Assembly (NCBI RefSeq): GCF_009380135.2 | Contig: NZ_WHUT02000002.1 | Span: 1 to 64,000, forward strand | Length of the DNA stretch: 64,000 nt | Direction of reading: 5' to 3' | Source: Fertoeibacter niger | GTDB lineage: Bacteria; Pseudomonadota; Alphaproteobacteria; Rhodobacterales; Rhodobacteraceae | In this document: positions 24,247 to 35,438 of the stretch, one piece after another | Position numbering within the stretch: position 1 is the first letter of the stretch | Layout of the letters: every line of letters begins with the position of its first letter | The notes under the pieces: generated by a model | What the model saw: only the letters and a program-made list of their open reading frames with translations | Databases searched by the model: none | What the model was told of the DNA's origin: nothing | Translations under genes and position numbers: made by a program

Positions 24247-24329
24247 CGTCGGGCTTCAGCGGGCGTTAAGACAGCGGGGCGTAACGTGAACGGGCGGGCG
24301 ATTCTGCCCCCCGCCACCGGACTGCAACC

Positions 24330-25121
24330 GTGACCGCCGATCTTGCCAGCCCTGCGCCTTTTGCCGCCGTGATGCCCCGCTGGCGGCAGCGCCGCAGGCT
24401 GCTGGGGTTGGCGCAGGGCGAGGCTTTGCCGGCCATCACAGCCGATCTGGCCGCTCTGGCCCGGCAACGCGTGCCGGTCACGATCGCGCCCCTGCCCCGT
24501 CCCGCAAGCGGCCACGCGCGCAAACAGCACGAACTGATGGTCGAATTCGCCGGGCAGAGCGAACTCGCGCTGCTGAACGGGCTGCTAGTGGCGCATCTGC
24601 GCAAGCGGCGGCAGCCCGCCCATGCGGCGCGCCTGTTCCAGCGGATCTGGGCGGAACAGGGTGTGTTGCTGCGTGGCGAATTGTCGGCGCGCTGGCTGAT
24701 CTCTTCTGTCGTCACCTTTGCCGACCATGGCGTGACCGAACGCCAGCGGCGCATCGGCCAATCACTGAACATGCTGTTCGGGCTGATCAAACTTTATGAA
24801 ACCGAACGTTTGTATTCCGGTCTTGCCCCCGACAGGCCGTTTCAGCGGCGGCGGCCCAGCACGGCCCCGCTGCCGCTTGATCTGGCAAAATATTCGCTGC
24901 GGGATGGCGGAATCGAGGTGAACCTGCTGGCCCCGCTGTGGGTGCTGGCGCAGCGCGATGCCGTTGCGGGGCCGCTGGCTTGCCACCTTCTTGAACGGCT
25001 GGCCGCAGATCCCGCCGGTTTGTTTCACCGACTGGCGCTGATGCGCGCCGCGCGGGCAGAGTGGCACGCCCCTGCGCCACCCCGGGGCAGCAACCTTGAC
25101 CCTCCGGCCAATATCCTGTAA
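24330..25121 (+). CDS. conserved hypothetical protein
   Basis: A 263-residue Arg/Leu/Ala-rich, mostly helical protein. Motif-like stretches include HARKQHELMVEFAGQSELAL, LRGELSARWLISSVVTFADH and RQRRIGQSLNMLFGLIKLYE. The composition and dense helical content look genuinely coding, and it fills the space between prfC and the helicase gene. No signal peptide or transmembrane segment. The start is taken as GTG 24330; an ATG at 24372 is the alternative. I do not recognise a domain. Confidence 0.65.
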   Translation: MTADLASPAPFAAVMPRWRQRRRLLGLAQGEALPAITADLAALARQRVPVTIAPLPRPASGHARKQHELMVEFAGQSELALLNGLLVAHLRKRRQPAHAARLFQRIWAEQGVLLRGELSARWLISSVVTFADHGVTERQRRIGQSLNMLFGLIKLYETERLYSGLAPDRPFQRRRPSTAPLPLDLAKYSLRDGGIEVNLLAPLWVLAQRDAVAGPLACHLLERLAADPAGLFHRLALMRAARAEWHAPAPPRGSNLDPPANIL

Positions 25122-25219
25122 CGCCTGTTCAGGCTTTCGGGCCAAGACGCCGGGACGCCCGGTATGATCAGCGTCCCCTTTTCTTACATGCGGTCCGATA
25201 CCGCATTCACAGGACGCAG

Positions 25220-26827
25220 ATGACCAAATTTTCCGACCTCGCGCTGGACCCCCGCGTGCTTCAGGCCGTGCTCGAAGCTGGCTACGAAACCCCCACACCG
25301 ATTCAGGCACAGGCGATACCGCATGCGCTGGAAGGCCGCGATGTGCTGGGCATTGCCCAGACCGGCACCGGCAAGACCGCCAGTTTCGTGCTGCCGATGA
25401 TCACATTGCTGGGCAAGGGCCGCGCCAAGGCGCGCATGCCGCGTTCACTGGTGCTGGCCCCCACGCGCGAACTGGCCGCACAGGTGGCCGAAAACTTCGA
25501 CACCTACGCCAAGCACACCAAGCTGACCAAGGCGCTGCTGATCGGCGGCGTGAGTTTCGGTGAACAGGACAAGCTGATTGACCGCGGCGTCGATGTGCTG
25601 ATTGCCACGCCGGGCCGCCTGCTGGACCATCACGAGCGTGGCAAGCTGCTGTTGACCGGCGTGCAGATCATGGTGGTGGACGAGGCTGACCGCATGCTCG
25701 ACATGGGGTTCATCCCCGACATCGAACGCATCTTCAGCCTGACCCCGTTCACCCGGCAGACGTTCTTCTACTCGGCCACCATGGCACCCGAGATTGAGCG
25801 GATCACCAACACCTTCCTGTCGAACGCGGTGAAGATCGAGGTTGCGCGGCAATCCACCACCTCGGCCACCATCGAACAGGCGCTGATCCAGATCACCCCC
25901 AGCCGCAAGGACCGCAGCTTTGCCGACAAACGCTCGGTCCTGCGCGCGCTGATCCGGCAGGAAGGCGAGGCCTGCACCAACGCCATCATCTTCTGCAACC
26001 GCAAGATGGATGTGGATGTGGTGGCCAAGTCGCTGAAACAGCACGGTTTCAACGCCTCGCCGATCCATGGCGACCTTGACCAGTCGGTGCGCACCAAGAC
26101 GCTGGACGGCTTCCGCGACGGGTCGGTGCATCTGCTGGTGGCGTCAGACGTGGCGGCGCGCGGGCTGGATATTCCCGCCGTCAGCCATGTGTTCAACTTT
26201 GACGTGCCATCGCACCCTGAGGATTATGTGCACCGCATCGGCCGCACGGGGCGCGCCGGGCGCAAGGGCAAGGCCTATACCATTGCCACGCCCTATGACG
26301 AAAAATACCTTGCGGCGATCGAGGCACTGGTGAAACAGCCGATCCCGCGCGGTTCGGTGCCCGAGGGCTTCACCCTGACCGAAGGTGATGATGCCCCCGC
26401 GCCGCGCGGCGAGCAGCGTGGCGAGCGGGCCGAGCGTGACGGCAAGTCCAGCCGCAGCCGCAGCCGTGGTGGCCGCAGCGGCTCCGCCAGCCCGCGCGAG
26501 ACCGCCCCGCGCGAGGCGATGCCGCGAGAGCCCGTGGCCCCGGTGATCGAGCTGGAAGATGACGTTGTGGCCGAGGCACCCGCCGCAGCGGTGCGCGAGG
26601 AGCGCGCGCCCTATGTGCGCCGCGATGACCGGCGAGACGACCGCCGCGATGAGCGTGGCCCCCGCCCGCAGGCACAGCGCGACTATGGCCGTGACCGCCG
26701 AGACAATGACCGTGTGCTGGGTCTGGGCGACCATGTGCCCGATTTCATCCTGCGCAGCTTCAACTTGGCCAGCCTTGGCAACACCACGGATGATGCCGAA
26801 GAGGCGATGGACAGCGCCGAGGGCTGA
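25220..26827 (+). CDS. DEAD-box RNA helicase (RhlE-like)
   Basis: The 535-residue protein begins MTKFSDLALDPRVLQAVLEA and has the Q motif (TPIQAQAIP), motif I AQTGTGKT, and PTRELA. Motif II is DEAD (VVDEADRMLDMG), motif III SAT, and motif VI HRIGRTGRAGR. After residue 390 a low-complexity tail rich in Arg, Glu, Asp, Ala and Ser follows (RDDRRDDRRDERG), the kind that binds RNA. It unwinds RNA in ribosome assembly or mRNA decay. RNase J lies just downstream on the other strand. An intrinsic terminator follows the gene. Confidence 0.92.
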   Translation: MTKFSDLALDPRVLQAVLEAGYETPTPIQAQAIPHALEGRDVLGIAQTGTGKTASFVLPMITLLGKGRAKARMPRSLVLAPTRELAAQVAENFDTYAKHTKLTKALLIGGVSFGEQDKLIDRGVDVLIATPGRLLDHHERGKLLLTGVQIMVVDEADRMLDMGFIPDIERIFSLTPFTRQTFFYSATMAPEIERITNTFLSNAVKIEVARQSTTSATIEQALIQITPSRKDRSFADKRSVLRALIRQEGEACTNAIIFCNRKMDVDVVAKSLKQHGFNASPIHGDLDQSVRTKTLDGFRDGSVHLLVASDVAARGLDIPAVSHVFNFDVPSHPEDYVHRIGRTGRAGRKGKAYTIATPYDEKYLAAIEALVKQPIPRGSVPEGFTLTEGDDAPAPRGEQRGERAERDGKSSRSRSRGGRSGSASPRETAPREAMPREPVAPVIELEDDVVAEAPAAAVREERAPYVRRDDRRDDRRDERGPRPQAQRDYGRDRRDNDRVLGLGDHVPDFILRSFNLASLGNTTDDAEEAMDSAEG

Positions 26828-26847
26828 GACACCCGACTTTCCAGCAG

Positions 26848-26873
26848 AAAGGGGGCCAACCGGCCCCCTTTTT
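26848..26873 (+). terminator. intrinsic terminator of the helicase gene
   Basis: GGGGGCC-AACC-GGCCCCC (26851-26867) forms a strong stem followed by TTTTTC, 21 bases after the helicase stop codon. Preceding A residues also allow it to work on the minus strand for the convergent rnj operon. Confidence 0.85.
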
Positions 26874-26934
26874 CATGGCACAGCCGTGCCGATGCGGCAC
26901 ACCGGGGGGCGGCCCCCCCGGCACGCCGGGCGAA

Positions 26935-28611
26935 TCAGCCCTCTTGCAAGCGGCTGACCACCACTGTCACCTCGGGCTTCTTGCCGATCTCTTCCATGGC
27001 GACCTGCCGCACGATGCGGCGGATCGCCTCTTCCAGCTTGTCGTCATCGGCCAGCACCTTGGTTCCGGCGCGGCCCAGATAGTCGCCCAGCTCCGCCTCC
27101 AGCGTTTCGGCCAGAACGGCGCCGGTCTTGCCACGCTCGGGCAGGCCCATCAGTTCCACCCAGGCATCGCCCATCACATCATCGGATTCGTCCAGAATGA
27201 GGGTGGCCAGCGCATGCCCGTTCAGCCCCATGCGGATACGGTCGCGCACCACGCCATCCATTGCGCCGATCAGCACCGACCCATCCAGATAGGTGCGGCC
27301 AGTCTCGATGTATTCGCACACGTCGATGCTGTTGCCGCTGAGGTCGATCATCATGCCATTGGTCACAACCTCGGCCCCGATGCCCTTGGACAGGCCGATG
27401 CGGGCATGTTCGCGCAGGTGGCGATGCTCGCCATGCATCGGGATCAGAAAGCTGGGCTTCAGCAGGGTATGCACCGCCTCCAGATCGGGGCGGTTGGCAT
27501 GGCCGGACACATGGTAAAGGCCGCCCGCATCATCCTGCACATCCACGCCCATCTCGCTGAAGGCGTTCATGATCTTGATCACGCCGCGTTCATTGCCGGG
27601 AATGGTCTTGGACGAGAACAGGAACAGATCGCCCTCCTTCATCTCCAGCCCCAGATATTTGCCGCGCGCCAGTTGGGCACTGGCCGCACGGCGTTCGCCC
27701 TGCGATCCGGTGACGATCAGCATCAGATTGCCGCGCGGCACCTCCAGCGCCTGTTCCGGGCTGACGATGGGCGGGAAATCCTTCAGCACGCCCGATTCCT
27801 GCGCCGCCGCCACCATGCGCCGCATCGCCCGGCCCAGAAGGCAGACCGACCGTTCGGCGGCACGCGCCGCCTCGGCCAGCGTTTTCAGCCGCGCCACGTT
27901 TGACGCGAATGTGGTGGCCACCACCATGCCGCGCGACCGCATGATCAGGTCGCGCAACGGCTCGCCCAGCGTGGCCTCGGACCGGCCCTGATGGGTGGAA
28001 AACACGTTGGTGCTGTCGCACATCAGCGCCTTGACCGGGCGTTCTGCGGCGATGTCGCGGAACATCTCGTCATTCCACGGCTCACCCACCACCGGGCTGC
28101 GGTCCAGCTTGAAATCGCCGGAATGCACGATGCGGCCCGCCGGCGTGTCGATCACGAGGCCCGAGCTTTCGGGCACCGAATGCGCCACCGGGATGAACTG
28201 CACCTTGAACGGCCCGGCCTCGACGGTTTCCGGGCGCGGGGCCACCACGGTAATCGCATCGGCGGGGTGGCCGAATTCGTCGAACTTCAGCCGCCCGATG
28301 GTCGCGGTAAACCGGCGCGCGTAGATTTTCGATTTCAGCTTGGGCCACAGATGCCCCAGCGCGCCAATGTGATCCTCATGCGCATGGGTGATGAAGATCG
28401 CCTCGATCCGATCTTTGCGCGCCTCCAGCCACGAAATGTCGGGCAAGATCAGATCGACGCCGGGCGTCGTATCCATGTCGGGGAAGGTCACGCCCAGATC
28501 GACGACGATCAGCCGTTCCTTGTCCACCGGGCCATAGCCGTAGACATAGCAGTTCATCCCGATCTCGCCCGCGCCGCCGAGGGGGAGGTAGATCAGACGG
28601 TTCTTACTCAT
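26935..28611 (-). CDS. rnj: ribonuclease J
   Basis: The 558-residue metallo-beta-lactamase/beta-CASP protein starts SKNRLIYLPLGGAGEIGMN. It has the catalytic HAHEDHIGALGHL motif, the strands with HSVPESSGLVIDTPAGRIVH and SGDFKLD, and later beta-CASP motifs (MCDSTNVF, TGSQGERRAA, SGHANRPDLE, PMHGEHRHL). RNase J acts as endo- and 5'-3' exoribonuclease in mRNA turnover and rRNA maturation. Its start codon overlaps the coaX stop (ATGA). It is the last gene of the nuo-birA-coaX-rnj unit. Confidence 0.95.
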   Translation of the reverse strand: MSKNRLIYLPLGGAGEIGMNCYVYGYGPVDKERLIVVDLGVTFPDMDTTPGVDLILPDISWLEARKDRIEAIFITHAHEDHIGALGHLWPKLKSKIYARRFTATIGRLKFDEFGHPADAITVVAPRPETVEAGPFKVQFIPVAHSVPESSGLVIDTPAGRIVHSGDFKLDRSPVVGEPWNDEMFRDIAAERPVKALMCDSTNVFSTHQGRSEATLGEPLRDLIMRSRGMVVATTFASNVARLKTLAEAARAAERSVCLLGRAMRRMVAAAQESGVLKDFPPIVSPEQALEVPRGNLMLIVTGSQGERRAASAQLARGKYLGLEMKEGDLFLFSSKTIPGNERGVIKIMNAFSEMGVDVQDDAGGLYHVSGHANRPDLEAVHTLLKPSFLIPMHGEHRHLREHARIGLSKGIGAEVVTNGMMIDLSGNSIDVCEYIETGRTYLDGSVLIGAMDGVVRDRIRMGLNGHALATLILDESDDVMGDAWVELMGLPERGKTGAVLAETLEAELGDYLGRAGTKVLADDDKLEEAIRRIVRQVAMEEIGKKPEVTVVVSRLQEG

Positions 28612-29387
28612 ACCGTTTCCAGTTCCTTGTTGTAACGGTGGATAAGGACGAGACCATGCATGGTCAGATCGTCCTCCACCTTGTTGAAAAGATTAAATCC
28701 CTGGTCGAAAAGGGCGGCCAGTCCCCCTGTTGCGATGACCTTCATCGGGCGTTCGCGCTCCAGCCGGATCTGGCGCACGATGCCTTCGACAAGGCCGATG
28801 TAGCCCCAATACACGCCCGATTGCATGCAGGCCACCGTATTCGTGCCAATCGCCGACTGCGGTTTCGTGACATCGACGTGAGGCAGGGCGGCGGCGGCCA
28901 TATGCAGCGCCTCCAGCGAAAGGTTCACGCCGGGGGCGATGACGCCGCCGATATAGGCCCCGTCGATATCCACCACGTCAAATGTGGTGGCGGTGCCGAA
29001 ATCCACCACGATCAGATCGCCGCCGTGCCGGTCAAACCCCGCCACCGTGTTCACCAGCCGGTCAGGGCCCACCGTGGTGCCCTGATCCACGCGGGGGGCC
29101 ACCGGCAGGCGGCATTCCGGCTTGCCCACCACCAGCGGGCGGCAGTCGAAATAACGGCTGCACAGAACCCGCAGGTTGAACACCACCCGCGGCACGGTGG
29201 AGGATATGATCGCCTCTGTCACATGCGCCTCGGTCTTCGTCAGCATCATCAGGGATGACAGCCAGACGAAATACTCGTCCGCCGTGCGCTTGTGGTCGGT
29301 GGCGATGCGCCAGGTGGCAATGAAGCGCGCGCCATCCCAGATGGAAAACACGGTGTTGGTGTTGCCGCAGTCGATGGCCAGAAGCAT
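28608..29387 (-). CDS. coaX: type III pantothenate kinase
   Basis: The 259-residue protein has the ASKHA phosphate motif LLAIDCGNTNTVFSIWDGAR, VDQGTTVGPDRLVNTVAGFD, VVDFGTATTFDVVD and VIATGGLAALFDQ. It phosphorylates pantothenate in the first step of CoA synthesis and, unlike type I/II enzymes, is not feedback-inhibited by CoA. It lies ten bases after birA and overlaps rnj. Confidence 0.95.
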   Translation of the reverse strand: MLLAIDCGNTNTVFSIWDGARFIATWRIATDHKRTADEYFVWLSSLMMLTKTEAHVTEAIISSTVPRVVFNLRVLCSRYFDCRPLVVGKPECRLPVAPRVDQGTTVGPDRLVNTVAGFDRHGGDLIVVDFGTATTFDVVDIDGAYIGGVIAPGVNLSLEALHMAAAALPHVDVTKPQSAIGTNTVACMQSGVYWGYIGLVEGIVRQIRLERERPMKVIATGGLAALFDQGFNLFNKVEDDLTMHGLVLIHRYNKELETV

Positions 29388-29397
29388 GCCCGCCCCC

Positions 29398-30150
29398 CTA
29401 AAAGAATACCTCGGCGGCGGGGATCGCCACGCGCCCCGCAGCCGTCATCAGCACCAGCGCGCCCTGCGCATCCACGGTTTCAAACATGCCTTCGCGCGTG
29501 TGGCTACCGCTGCGCGCGGTGATAGGTTCGCCCAGACGCGCAGCATGGGCCAGCCATTCCGCCCGCAAGGGGGCAAAGCCCTGCGTGGTGAACACAGCCT
29601 CCCACCGCGCATAGGCCGGGGCCAGCGTGTCGAGAAAAACCGAGGGTTCGATGCGCTTGCCGGTTTCGGCCAGCAGGCTGACAGGGCGCAGCGCACCGGG
29701 TTCCACCGCGTCAGGCTCGGGCGCACCGATCAGGTTCACCCCGATGCCGATGGCCAGATGCGACACACCACCACCCTGCCCCGCGCTTTCCAGCAGTATC
29801 CCGGCCAGCTTGCCGCCGTTCACCAGCACATCATTGGGCCATTTCAGCGCAAAGGCCCCGGGCAGGCCGGTCAACGCGACACAGGCCTCGCGCAGCGCCA
29901 GCGCGGCGGCAAAGGACCGCAGCGCCACCACCTCGGCCCGCTCGGTGGGCCGCATCACATAGGTGCCATAAAAGTTGCCGCGCGGGCTGCGCCAGTCGCG
30001 CCCGCGCCGCCCCTTGCCCGCCGTCTGTTCCGCCGCCACGATCCATGCCGGGCCGGACAGCCCCCGGGCCAGCCGGGCGGCGTGGGCATTGGTGCTGTCC
30101 ACACTGTCCAGCAGGTGCCGGGCGACGCCCAAAGGCCAATCAGCGGACAA
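29398..30150 (-). CDS. birA: biotin-[acetyl-CoA-carboxylase] ligase
   Basis: The 250-residue protein contains the biotinyl-AMP site ([15 protein letters not shown]), [17 protein letters not shown], and the GIGVNL motif. The N-terminal HTH repressor domain of E. coli BirA is absent, so it is a monofunctional ligase. It attaches biotin to carboxyl carrier proteins, which would include the methylcrotonyl-CoA carboxylase encoded at 51.5-53.4 kb. The start is a TTG that overlaps the nuoN stop; another TTG lies six codons further in. No ATG fits. Confidence 0.92.
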   Translation of the reverse strand: MSADWPLGVARHLLDSVDSTNAHAARLARGLSGPAWIVAAEQTAGKGRRGRDWRSPRGNFYGTYVMRPTERAEVVALRSFAAALALREACVALTGLPGAFALKWPNDVLVNGGKLAGILLESAGQGGGVSHLAIGIGVNLIGAPEPDAVEPGALRPVSLLAETGKRIEPSVFLDTLAPAYARWEAVFTTQGFAPLRAEWLAHAARLGEPITARSGSHTREGMFETVDAQGALVLMTAAGRVAIPAAEVFF

Positions 30151-31576
30151 GCGTTTCCGCCGCCACCGCCGCCAGCGCCTCGATCCCGAACAGGTTCACC
30201 ACGCCCAGCAGCATCACCGCCGCAGCGCCCATCAGCATCACCCATTGCGCCACGGGCATGCCGCTGTCCAGCGCCTCGGATTCCTTGCCGAAATACATGT
30301 AGAACACGATGCGCAGGTAGTAATAGGCCCCGATCACCGAAGCCACCACCCCCGCCACCGCCAGCCAGACCATGTTGGCATCGACGGCGGCCTTCAGCAC
30401 ATAGAACTTGCCAAAGAACCCCACCATCGGCGGCACGCCCGCTAGGCTGAACATCAAGACCAGCATGGCCAGCGCCTTCAGCGGCTCACGCTTGGCATAC
30501 ATGTTCAGCGAGTCGATGGTGGTGACGGGCCGCCCGTCGCGGCTCATCGACAGGATGAAGGCGAAGGTGCCCACGTTCATCGTCACATAGATGGCCATGT
30601 AAACCAGCATGGCCTGCACGCCACCCGCGTTGCCCGCCGCCAGCCCCATCAGCGCAAAACCCATATGCGCGATCGAGGAATAGGCCATCAGCCGCTTGAT
30701 GTCGCGCTGCCCGATGGCGGCAATGGCACCAAGGAACATCGAGGCCACGGCCAGCGCCGCCAGAACCTGGCTCCAGTCGCCCGGAATGCCGCCAAAGGCG
30801 TCATGCACCAGCCGCGCAAACAGCGCCATCGCCGCCACCTTGGGCGCGGTGGCGAAGAAAGCGGTCACGGGGGTGGGCGAGCCTTCATAGACATCCGGCG
30901 TCCACATGTGGAACGGTGCCGCCGACACCTTGAAGGCCAGACCGGCCAGCATGAACACCAGCCCGAACAGCAGGCCCAGCGGCACGCCATCATTTAGTGT
31001 CGAAAGGATGCCCGAAAACAACGTGGTCCCGGCATAGCCATAGGTCAGCGACGCGCCATACAGCAGCAGCCCCGACGACAACGCGCCCAGCACGAAATAC
31101 TTCAACCCCGCCTCGGTGGATTTTGCCGAGTCGCGCCGCAGGCTGGCCACCACATACAGCGCAAGGCTTTGCAGCTCCAACCCCATATAAAGCGCCATCA
31201 GGTCGCCCGCCGACACCATCATCATCATGCCGATGACCGACAGGGTGATGAGGATCGGGTATTCAAAGCGCAAAAGATCGCGCCGGGTCATGTAATCCTG
31301 GCTCATCGCCAATACGGCGGCGGCCGACAGCAGGATCGTCACCTTGGCGAACCGCGCGAAAGGGTCATCGGTGAACATGCCGCCAAAGGCGGTGCGCGCA
31401 CCCGTGCCACCGGTGCCAATCCACAGCGCGGCCAGCACGAAGGCCGCCACCGTGGCCCAGAGCATCATCGGGGCGGATTTGTCCTTGCCGGTGTAGACGG
31501 CGGCCAGCAGCCCCGCCATGGCAAAGATGGCGAGGGCCAGTTCGGGAAAGACGGCGGAGAAATCGGCGGAGGTCAT
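30140..31576 (-). CDS. nuoN: NADH-quinone oxidoreductase subunit N
   Basis: A 478-residue antiporter-like membrane subunit of complex I with about 13-14 hydrophobic segments. The conserved core includes [20 protein letters not shown] (the Glu of TM5) and [20 protein letters not shown] (Lys of TM7-8). [20 protein letters not shown] and the later [10 protein letters not shown] are also present. NuoN is one of the proton-pumping units in the membrane arm. It follows nuoM with ten bases between, and its stop overlaps the birA start region. Confidence 0.97.
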   Translation of the reverse strand: MTSADFSAVFPELALAIFAMAGLLAAVYTGKDKSAPMMLWATVAAFVLAALWIGTGGTGARTAFGGMFTDDPFARFAKVTILLSAAAVLAMSQDYMTRRDLLRFEYPILITLSVIGMMMMVSAGDLMALYMGLELQSLALYVVASLRRDSAKSTEAGLKYFVLGALSSGLLLYGASLTYGYAGTTLFSGILSTLNDGVPLGLLFGLVFMLAGLAFKVSAAPFHMWTPDVYEGSPTPVTAFFATAPKVAAMALFARLVHDAFGGIPGDWSQVLAALAVASMFLGAIAAIGQRDIKRLMAYSSIAHMGFALMGLAAGNAGGVQAMLVYMAIYVTMNVGTFAFILSMSRDGRPVTTIDSLNMYAKREPLKALAMLVLMFSLAGVPPMVGFFGKFYVLKAAVDANMVWLAVAGVVASVIGAYYYLRIVFYMYFGKESEALDSGMPVAQWVMLMGAAAVMLLGVVNLFGIEALAAVAAETLVR

Positions 31577-31586
31577 CGGTCGTCCC

Positions 31587-33125
31587 TCATTCCATGGCCA
31601 GTTGCGTATCGCCCGAAACGGGGATCGCGGCCTGATAGTCGGCGGTCAGCTGGGCCACGGAGGGCCCGATGATATCGGTCACAAGGCTGGGGTAAATGCC
31701 CAGCAGCAGGGTCATGGCCACCAGCGGCGCAAAGATCGCGCGCTCGCGCCGGTCCATGTCGGTGATGCTGCGCAGGCCTTCCTTCACCAGATCGCCGAAC
31801 ACGACGCGGCGGTAAAGCCACAGCGCATAGGCAGCTGACAGGATGACGCCACTGGTCGCCACGGCGGCGACCCAGGTGTTCACCTGGAAAATCCCCATCA
31901 GCGTCAGAAATTCGCCGACAAAACCCGAGGTACCCGGCAGGCCCACATTGGCCATGGTGAAGAACATGAAGATCAGCGCATAGGCCGGCATCCGGGTGAC
32001 AAGGCCGCCATAAGCGTCAATGTCCCGCGTGTGCATCCGGTCATAGATCACCCCCACGCACAGGAACAGCGCGCCCGAGATGAAGCCGTGGCTGATCATC
32101 TGGAAAATCGCGCCGTCGATGCCCTGCTGGTTGGCGGCAAAGATGCCCATGGTGACGTAACCCATGTGGGCCACCGAACTGTAAGCGATCAGCTTTTTCA
32201 TGTCCTGCTGCGCCAGTGCCACCAGCGAGGTATAAACGATGGCAATCGCCGACATCCACAGCACCAGCGGGCTTAGAAGATCCGCCCCGACCGGGAACAT
32301 CGGCAGGCTGAAGCGCAGGAAGCCATAGCCCCCCATCTTCAGCAGGATCGCCGCCAGAACCACCGACCCGGCGGTCGGGGCCTGAACGTGGGCATCCGGC
32401 AGCCAGGTATGCACCGGCCACATCGGCATCTTCACCGCAAAGCTGGCAAAGAACGCAAGGAACATAAGCGTCTGCATGCCGCCCACAATCTGGAAGCCCG
32501 CGAGGTTCAGCGTCTCCGATGCGAAATTGTGTTGCAGCAGCACGGCAATGTCGGTGGTGCCTGCGTCGAAATACATGGCGATCATCGCCACCAGCATCAG
32601 CACCGACCCCAGGAAGGTGTAGAGGAAGAACTTGAAGCTGGCATAGATCCGCTCCTTGCCACCCCAGATGCCGATGATCAGGAACATCGGGATCAGGCCG
32701 GCCTCGAAGAACAGGTAGAATAGCACCAGATCCAGCGCGCAGAACACGCCCAGCATCAGCGTTTCCAGCACCAGAAACGCGATCATGTATTCCTTGACGC
32801 GGCTTTCCACGCCCCAGCAGCTTGCGATGGTGATCGGCATCAGGAAGGTGGTCAGCATCACGAACAGCACCGAGATGCCATCGACGCCCATCTTGTATTT
32901 CAGCCCGACGATCCAGTCATACTCCTCGACAAACTGGAATCCGGTATCCGACGGATCGAACCCGGTCAGGATGGCCAGTGACACAAGGAACGTGGCCGAG
33001 GTCGCCAGCAGCGCCACCCATTTGGCGTTGCGCTGTGCGGCGGCATCCTCGCCCCGCAGGAACAGCGCCAGAATGGCCGCCGCGACCAGCGGGATGAAGG
33101 TGACGATGGAGAGAAGGTTATCCAT
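31587..33125 (-). CDS. nuoM: NADH-quinone oxidoreductase subunit M
   Basis: The 512-residue membrane subunit carries the proton-channel residues in context: [20 protein letters not shown] (Glu of TM5), [20 protein letters not shown] and [21 protein letters not shown] late [17 protein letters not shown] holds another conserved Glu. The length is normal for NuoM. The start codon shares its base with the nuoL stop region at 33125, indicating translational coupling. Confidence 0.97.
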   Translation of the reverse strand: MDNLLSIVTFIPLVAAAILALFLRGEDAAAQRNAKWVALLATSATFLVSLAILTGFDPSDTGFQFVEEYDWIVGLKYKMGVDGISVLFVMLTTFLMPITIASCWGVESRVKEYMIAFLVLETLMLGVFCALDLVLFYLFFEAGLIPMFLIIGIWGGKERIYASFKFFLYTFLGSVLMLVAMIAMYFDAGTTDIAVLLQHNFASETLNLAGFQIVGGMQTLMFLAFFASFAVKMPMWPVHTWLPDAHVQAPTAGSVVLAAILLKMGGYGFLRFSLPMFPVGADLLSPLVLWMSAIAIVYTSLVALAQQDMKKLIAYSSVAHMGYVTMGIFAANQQGIDGAIFQMISHGFISGALFLCVGVIYDRMHTRDIDAYGGLVTRMPAYALIFMFFTMANVGLPGTSGFVGEFLTLMGIFQVNTWVAAVATSGVILSAAYALWLYRRVVFGDLVKEGLRSITDMDRRERAIFAPLVAMTLLLGIYPSLVTDIIGPSVAQLTADYQAAIPVSGDTQLAME

Positions 33126-35434
33126 TATTCCGCTCCTCCGCCGAGCGACATCCAGGTGACGAGGATCGCGATCCCCAGAACCATGGCAAAAGCGTAGTGG
33201 AAGATGTAGCCAGACTGCGCCCGGCCAGCCAGCCGCGTCAGCATCGGTATCAGACCCATCGCCACGCCGTTGATCGACCCGTCGATGACATTGCCGTCAC
33301 CGCGTTTCCACAGGAAGCCCCCCAGCCATTTGGCGGGCTGCACGAAAATCACGTCGTAAAGCTCGTCGAAATACCATTTGTTCAACAGGAACAGGTAAAG
33401 CGGGCGCTGCTGTGCGGCGAGTTTGCCCGGCAGGTCGGGGCGGCGGATATAGAACTGGAAGGCCAGTGCAAGGCCCAGGATCATGGCGATGAAGGGCGAT
33501 ACCTTGACCCATTTCGGCACCTCATGCGCGGCGGCGATGATGGTGGTCGGCTCGTGATGGCCCTCGCCCTCGACATAGCCGATACGCTCTTTCACCAAGG
33601 CCAGTTCCTCGGGGCCGTAGGGCAGGATGCTGACGGCGCCCTTGTGCGGGGCGGCGGCGGCAAGCGGTGCTACCTCTGCCCCGGCGGCGGTTTCTGGTGC
33701 GGGTGCATCAGCGGTCGTCGCGGCCTGACCTTCGGTCGTGGTGGCCGCGTGATCATCGTTGGCCCCTGCCGCGTGATCTCCGGCTTCGGCATGCCCCGCG
33801 TCGCCGTGATGGGCGGCGGCGGTTTCCATACCGAACCAGTCGTTCATCTTGGCTTCGTCGCCGAAGAAGCTGTCATACCAGATCATCCCGGAAAACACCG
33901 CACCCAGCGCCAAAGCGCCCAGCGGGATCAGCATCACCCTGGGGCTTTCATGCGGCTCGTGGTGGCCATGATTGTCATGCCCGTGACCATGGGCATCAGG
34001 CCCGTGCGCTGCATGCCCGTGTGCCGCGTGACCGTGATCATCATGGCCATGCGCGGCATGCCCGCCCGCCCGGCTTTCCCCGTAAAACGTCAGGAACATC
34101 AGCCGCCAGGAATAGAACGAGGTCATGCAGGCCGCGATGACCAGCAGCCAGAAGGCATAGTTCGACCCGACATAGGCGCTTTCAATAACCGCGTCCTTCG
34201 ACAGGAAACCGGCAAAACCGATATGCGTCAGCGGAATGCCCACGCCGGTAATGGCCAGCGTGCCGATCATCATCGCCCAGAAGGTCAGCGGGATTTTCTT
34301 TCGCAGGCCGCCATAGTTGCGCATGTCCTGCTCGTGATGCGTGGCGTGGATCACCGAACCCGCGCCAAGGAACAGCATCGCCTTGAAGAACGCATGGGTG
34401 AACAGGTGGAACATGGCCACCGGATAGGCCCCCACCCCTGCCGCCACGAACATGTAGCCAAGCTGCGACATGGTGGAATAGGCGATCACGCGCTTGATGT
34501 CGTTCTGCACAAGGCCGATGGTCGCCGCGACAAAGGCGGTGGTGGCCCCGATGACGGTTACGAAAACCATCGCCTGCGGTGCATATTCCATCACCGGCGA
34601 CATGCGGCAGACCAGAAACACTCCGGCAGTCACCATGGTGGCCGCATGGATCAGGGCCGACACCGGCGTGGGGCCTTCCATCGCGTCGGGCAGCCAGGTG
34701 TGCAGCCCAAGCTGGGCCGATTTCCCCATCGCACCGATGAACAGCAGCACGGCCACCAGATTGGCGGCGTTCCATTCCGTCCAGAGGAACGAAAGCTGCG
34801 TCTGCGCCAATTCGGGTGCTGCGGCGAACACATCGTCAAAGCGGATCGAGTCGGTCAGGAAGAACAGCGCAAAGATGCCAAGCGCAAAGCCGAAATCGCC
34901 CACCCGGTTGACAATGAACGCCTTCATCGCGGCGGCATTGGCCGATGGTTTCTTGTAGTAGAACCCGATCAGCAGATACGACGCGACCCCCACACCTTCC
35001 CAGCCGAAGAACATCTGCACCAGATTGTCGGATGTCACCAGCATCAGCATGGTGAAGGTGAAGAACGACAGATAGGCAAAGAACCGCGCCTTGTAATGCT
35101 CGCGCGCGGTCCAGTTGTCGTCATGCGCCATGTAGCCAAAGCTGTAGAGGTGAACCAGCGCCGATACCGTGTTCACCACCACCAGCATGATGGCGGTCAG
35201 CCGGTCCAGCCGGATGGCCCATTCGGTGCTGAGCGAACCGGATTCGATCCAGCGCATCAGGATGATCTGTTCGGTCACGCCGTCATGGGTGAAAAAGATG
35301 ATCCACGACAGGAAGGCGGCCAGAAACACCAGCCCGGTGGTGATGACCTGCCCGGCAAATTCGCCGATCAGACGCCAGCCGAAGCCGCAGATCAGCGCGC
35401 CGATAAGCGGCGCGAAAAGGATGATCGTTGCCAT
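33125..35434 (-). CDS. nuoL: NADH-quinone oxidoreductase subunit L with His-rich insert
   Basis: The 769-residue protein is longer than E. coli NuoL (613). Core motifs are normal: [59 protein letters not shown] and the C-terminal lateral-helix anchor. The extra length is in two polar inserts after TM 13-14. Residues about 458-496 contain some 18 His in [20 protein letters not shown]-type repeats. Residues about 538-600 are Ala/Thr/Glu/His-rich. The inserts lie in a soluble loop and could bind metal or be a disordered spacer. NuoL pumps protons at the distal end of complex I. Confidence 0.96.
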   Translation of the reverse strand: MATIILFAPLIGALICGFGWRLIGEFAGQVITTGLVFLAAFLSWIIFFTHDGVTEQIILMRWIESGSLSTEWAIRLDRLTAIMLVVVNTVSALVHLYSFGYMAHDDNWTAREHYKARFFAYLSFFTFTMLMLVTSDNLVQMFFGWEGVGVASYLLIGFYYKKPSANAAAMKAFIVNRVGDFGFALGIFALFFLTDSIRFDDVFAAAPELAQTQLSFLWTEWNAANLVAVLLFIGAMGKSAQLGLHTWLPDAMEGPTPVSALIHAATMVTAGVFLVCRMSPVMEYAPQAMVFVTVIGATTAFVAATIGLVQNDIKRVIAYSTMSQLGYMFVAAGVGAYPVAMFHLFTHAFFKAMLFLGAGSVIHATHHEQDMRNYGGLRKKIPLTFWAMMIGTLAITGVGIPLTHIGFAGFLSKDAVIESAYVGSNYAFWLLVIAACMTSFYSWRLMFLTFYGESRAGGHAAHGHDDHGHAAHGHAAHGPDAHGHGHDNHGHHEPHESPRVMLIPLGALALGAVFSGMIWYDSFFGDEAKMNDWFGMETAAAHHGDAGHAEAGDHAAGANDDHAATTTEGQAATTADAPAPETAAGAEVAPLAAAAPHKGAVSILPYGPEELALVKERIGYVEGEGHHEPTTIIAAAHEVPKWVKVSPFIAMILGLALAFQFYIRRPDLPGKLAAQQRPLYLFLLNKWYFDELYDVIFVQPAKWLGGFLWKRGDGNVIDGSINGVAMGLIPMLTRLAGRAQSGYIFHYAFAMVLGIAILVTWMSLGGGAE

Positions 35435-35438
35435 GGCT

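Noticed and set aside
33947-34063. Short DNA repeats that look like a tandem array
   Set aside because: They are the codons of the His-rich NuoL insert, reported there as a protein feature.
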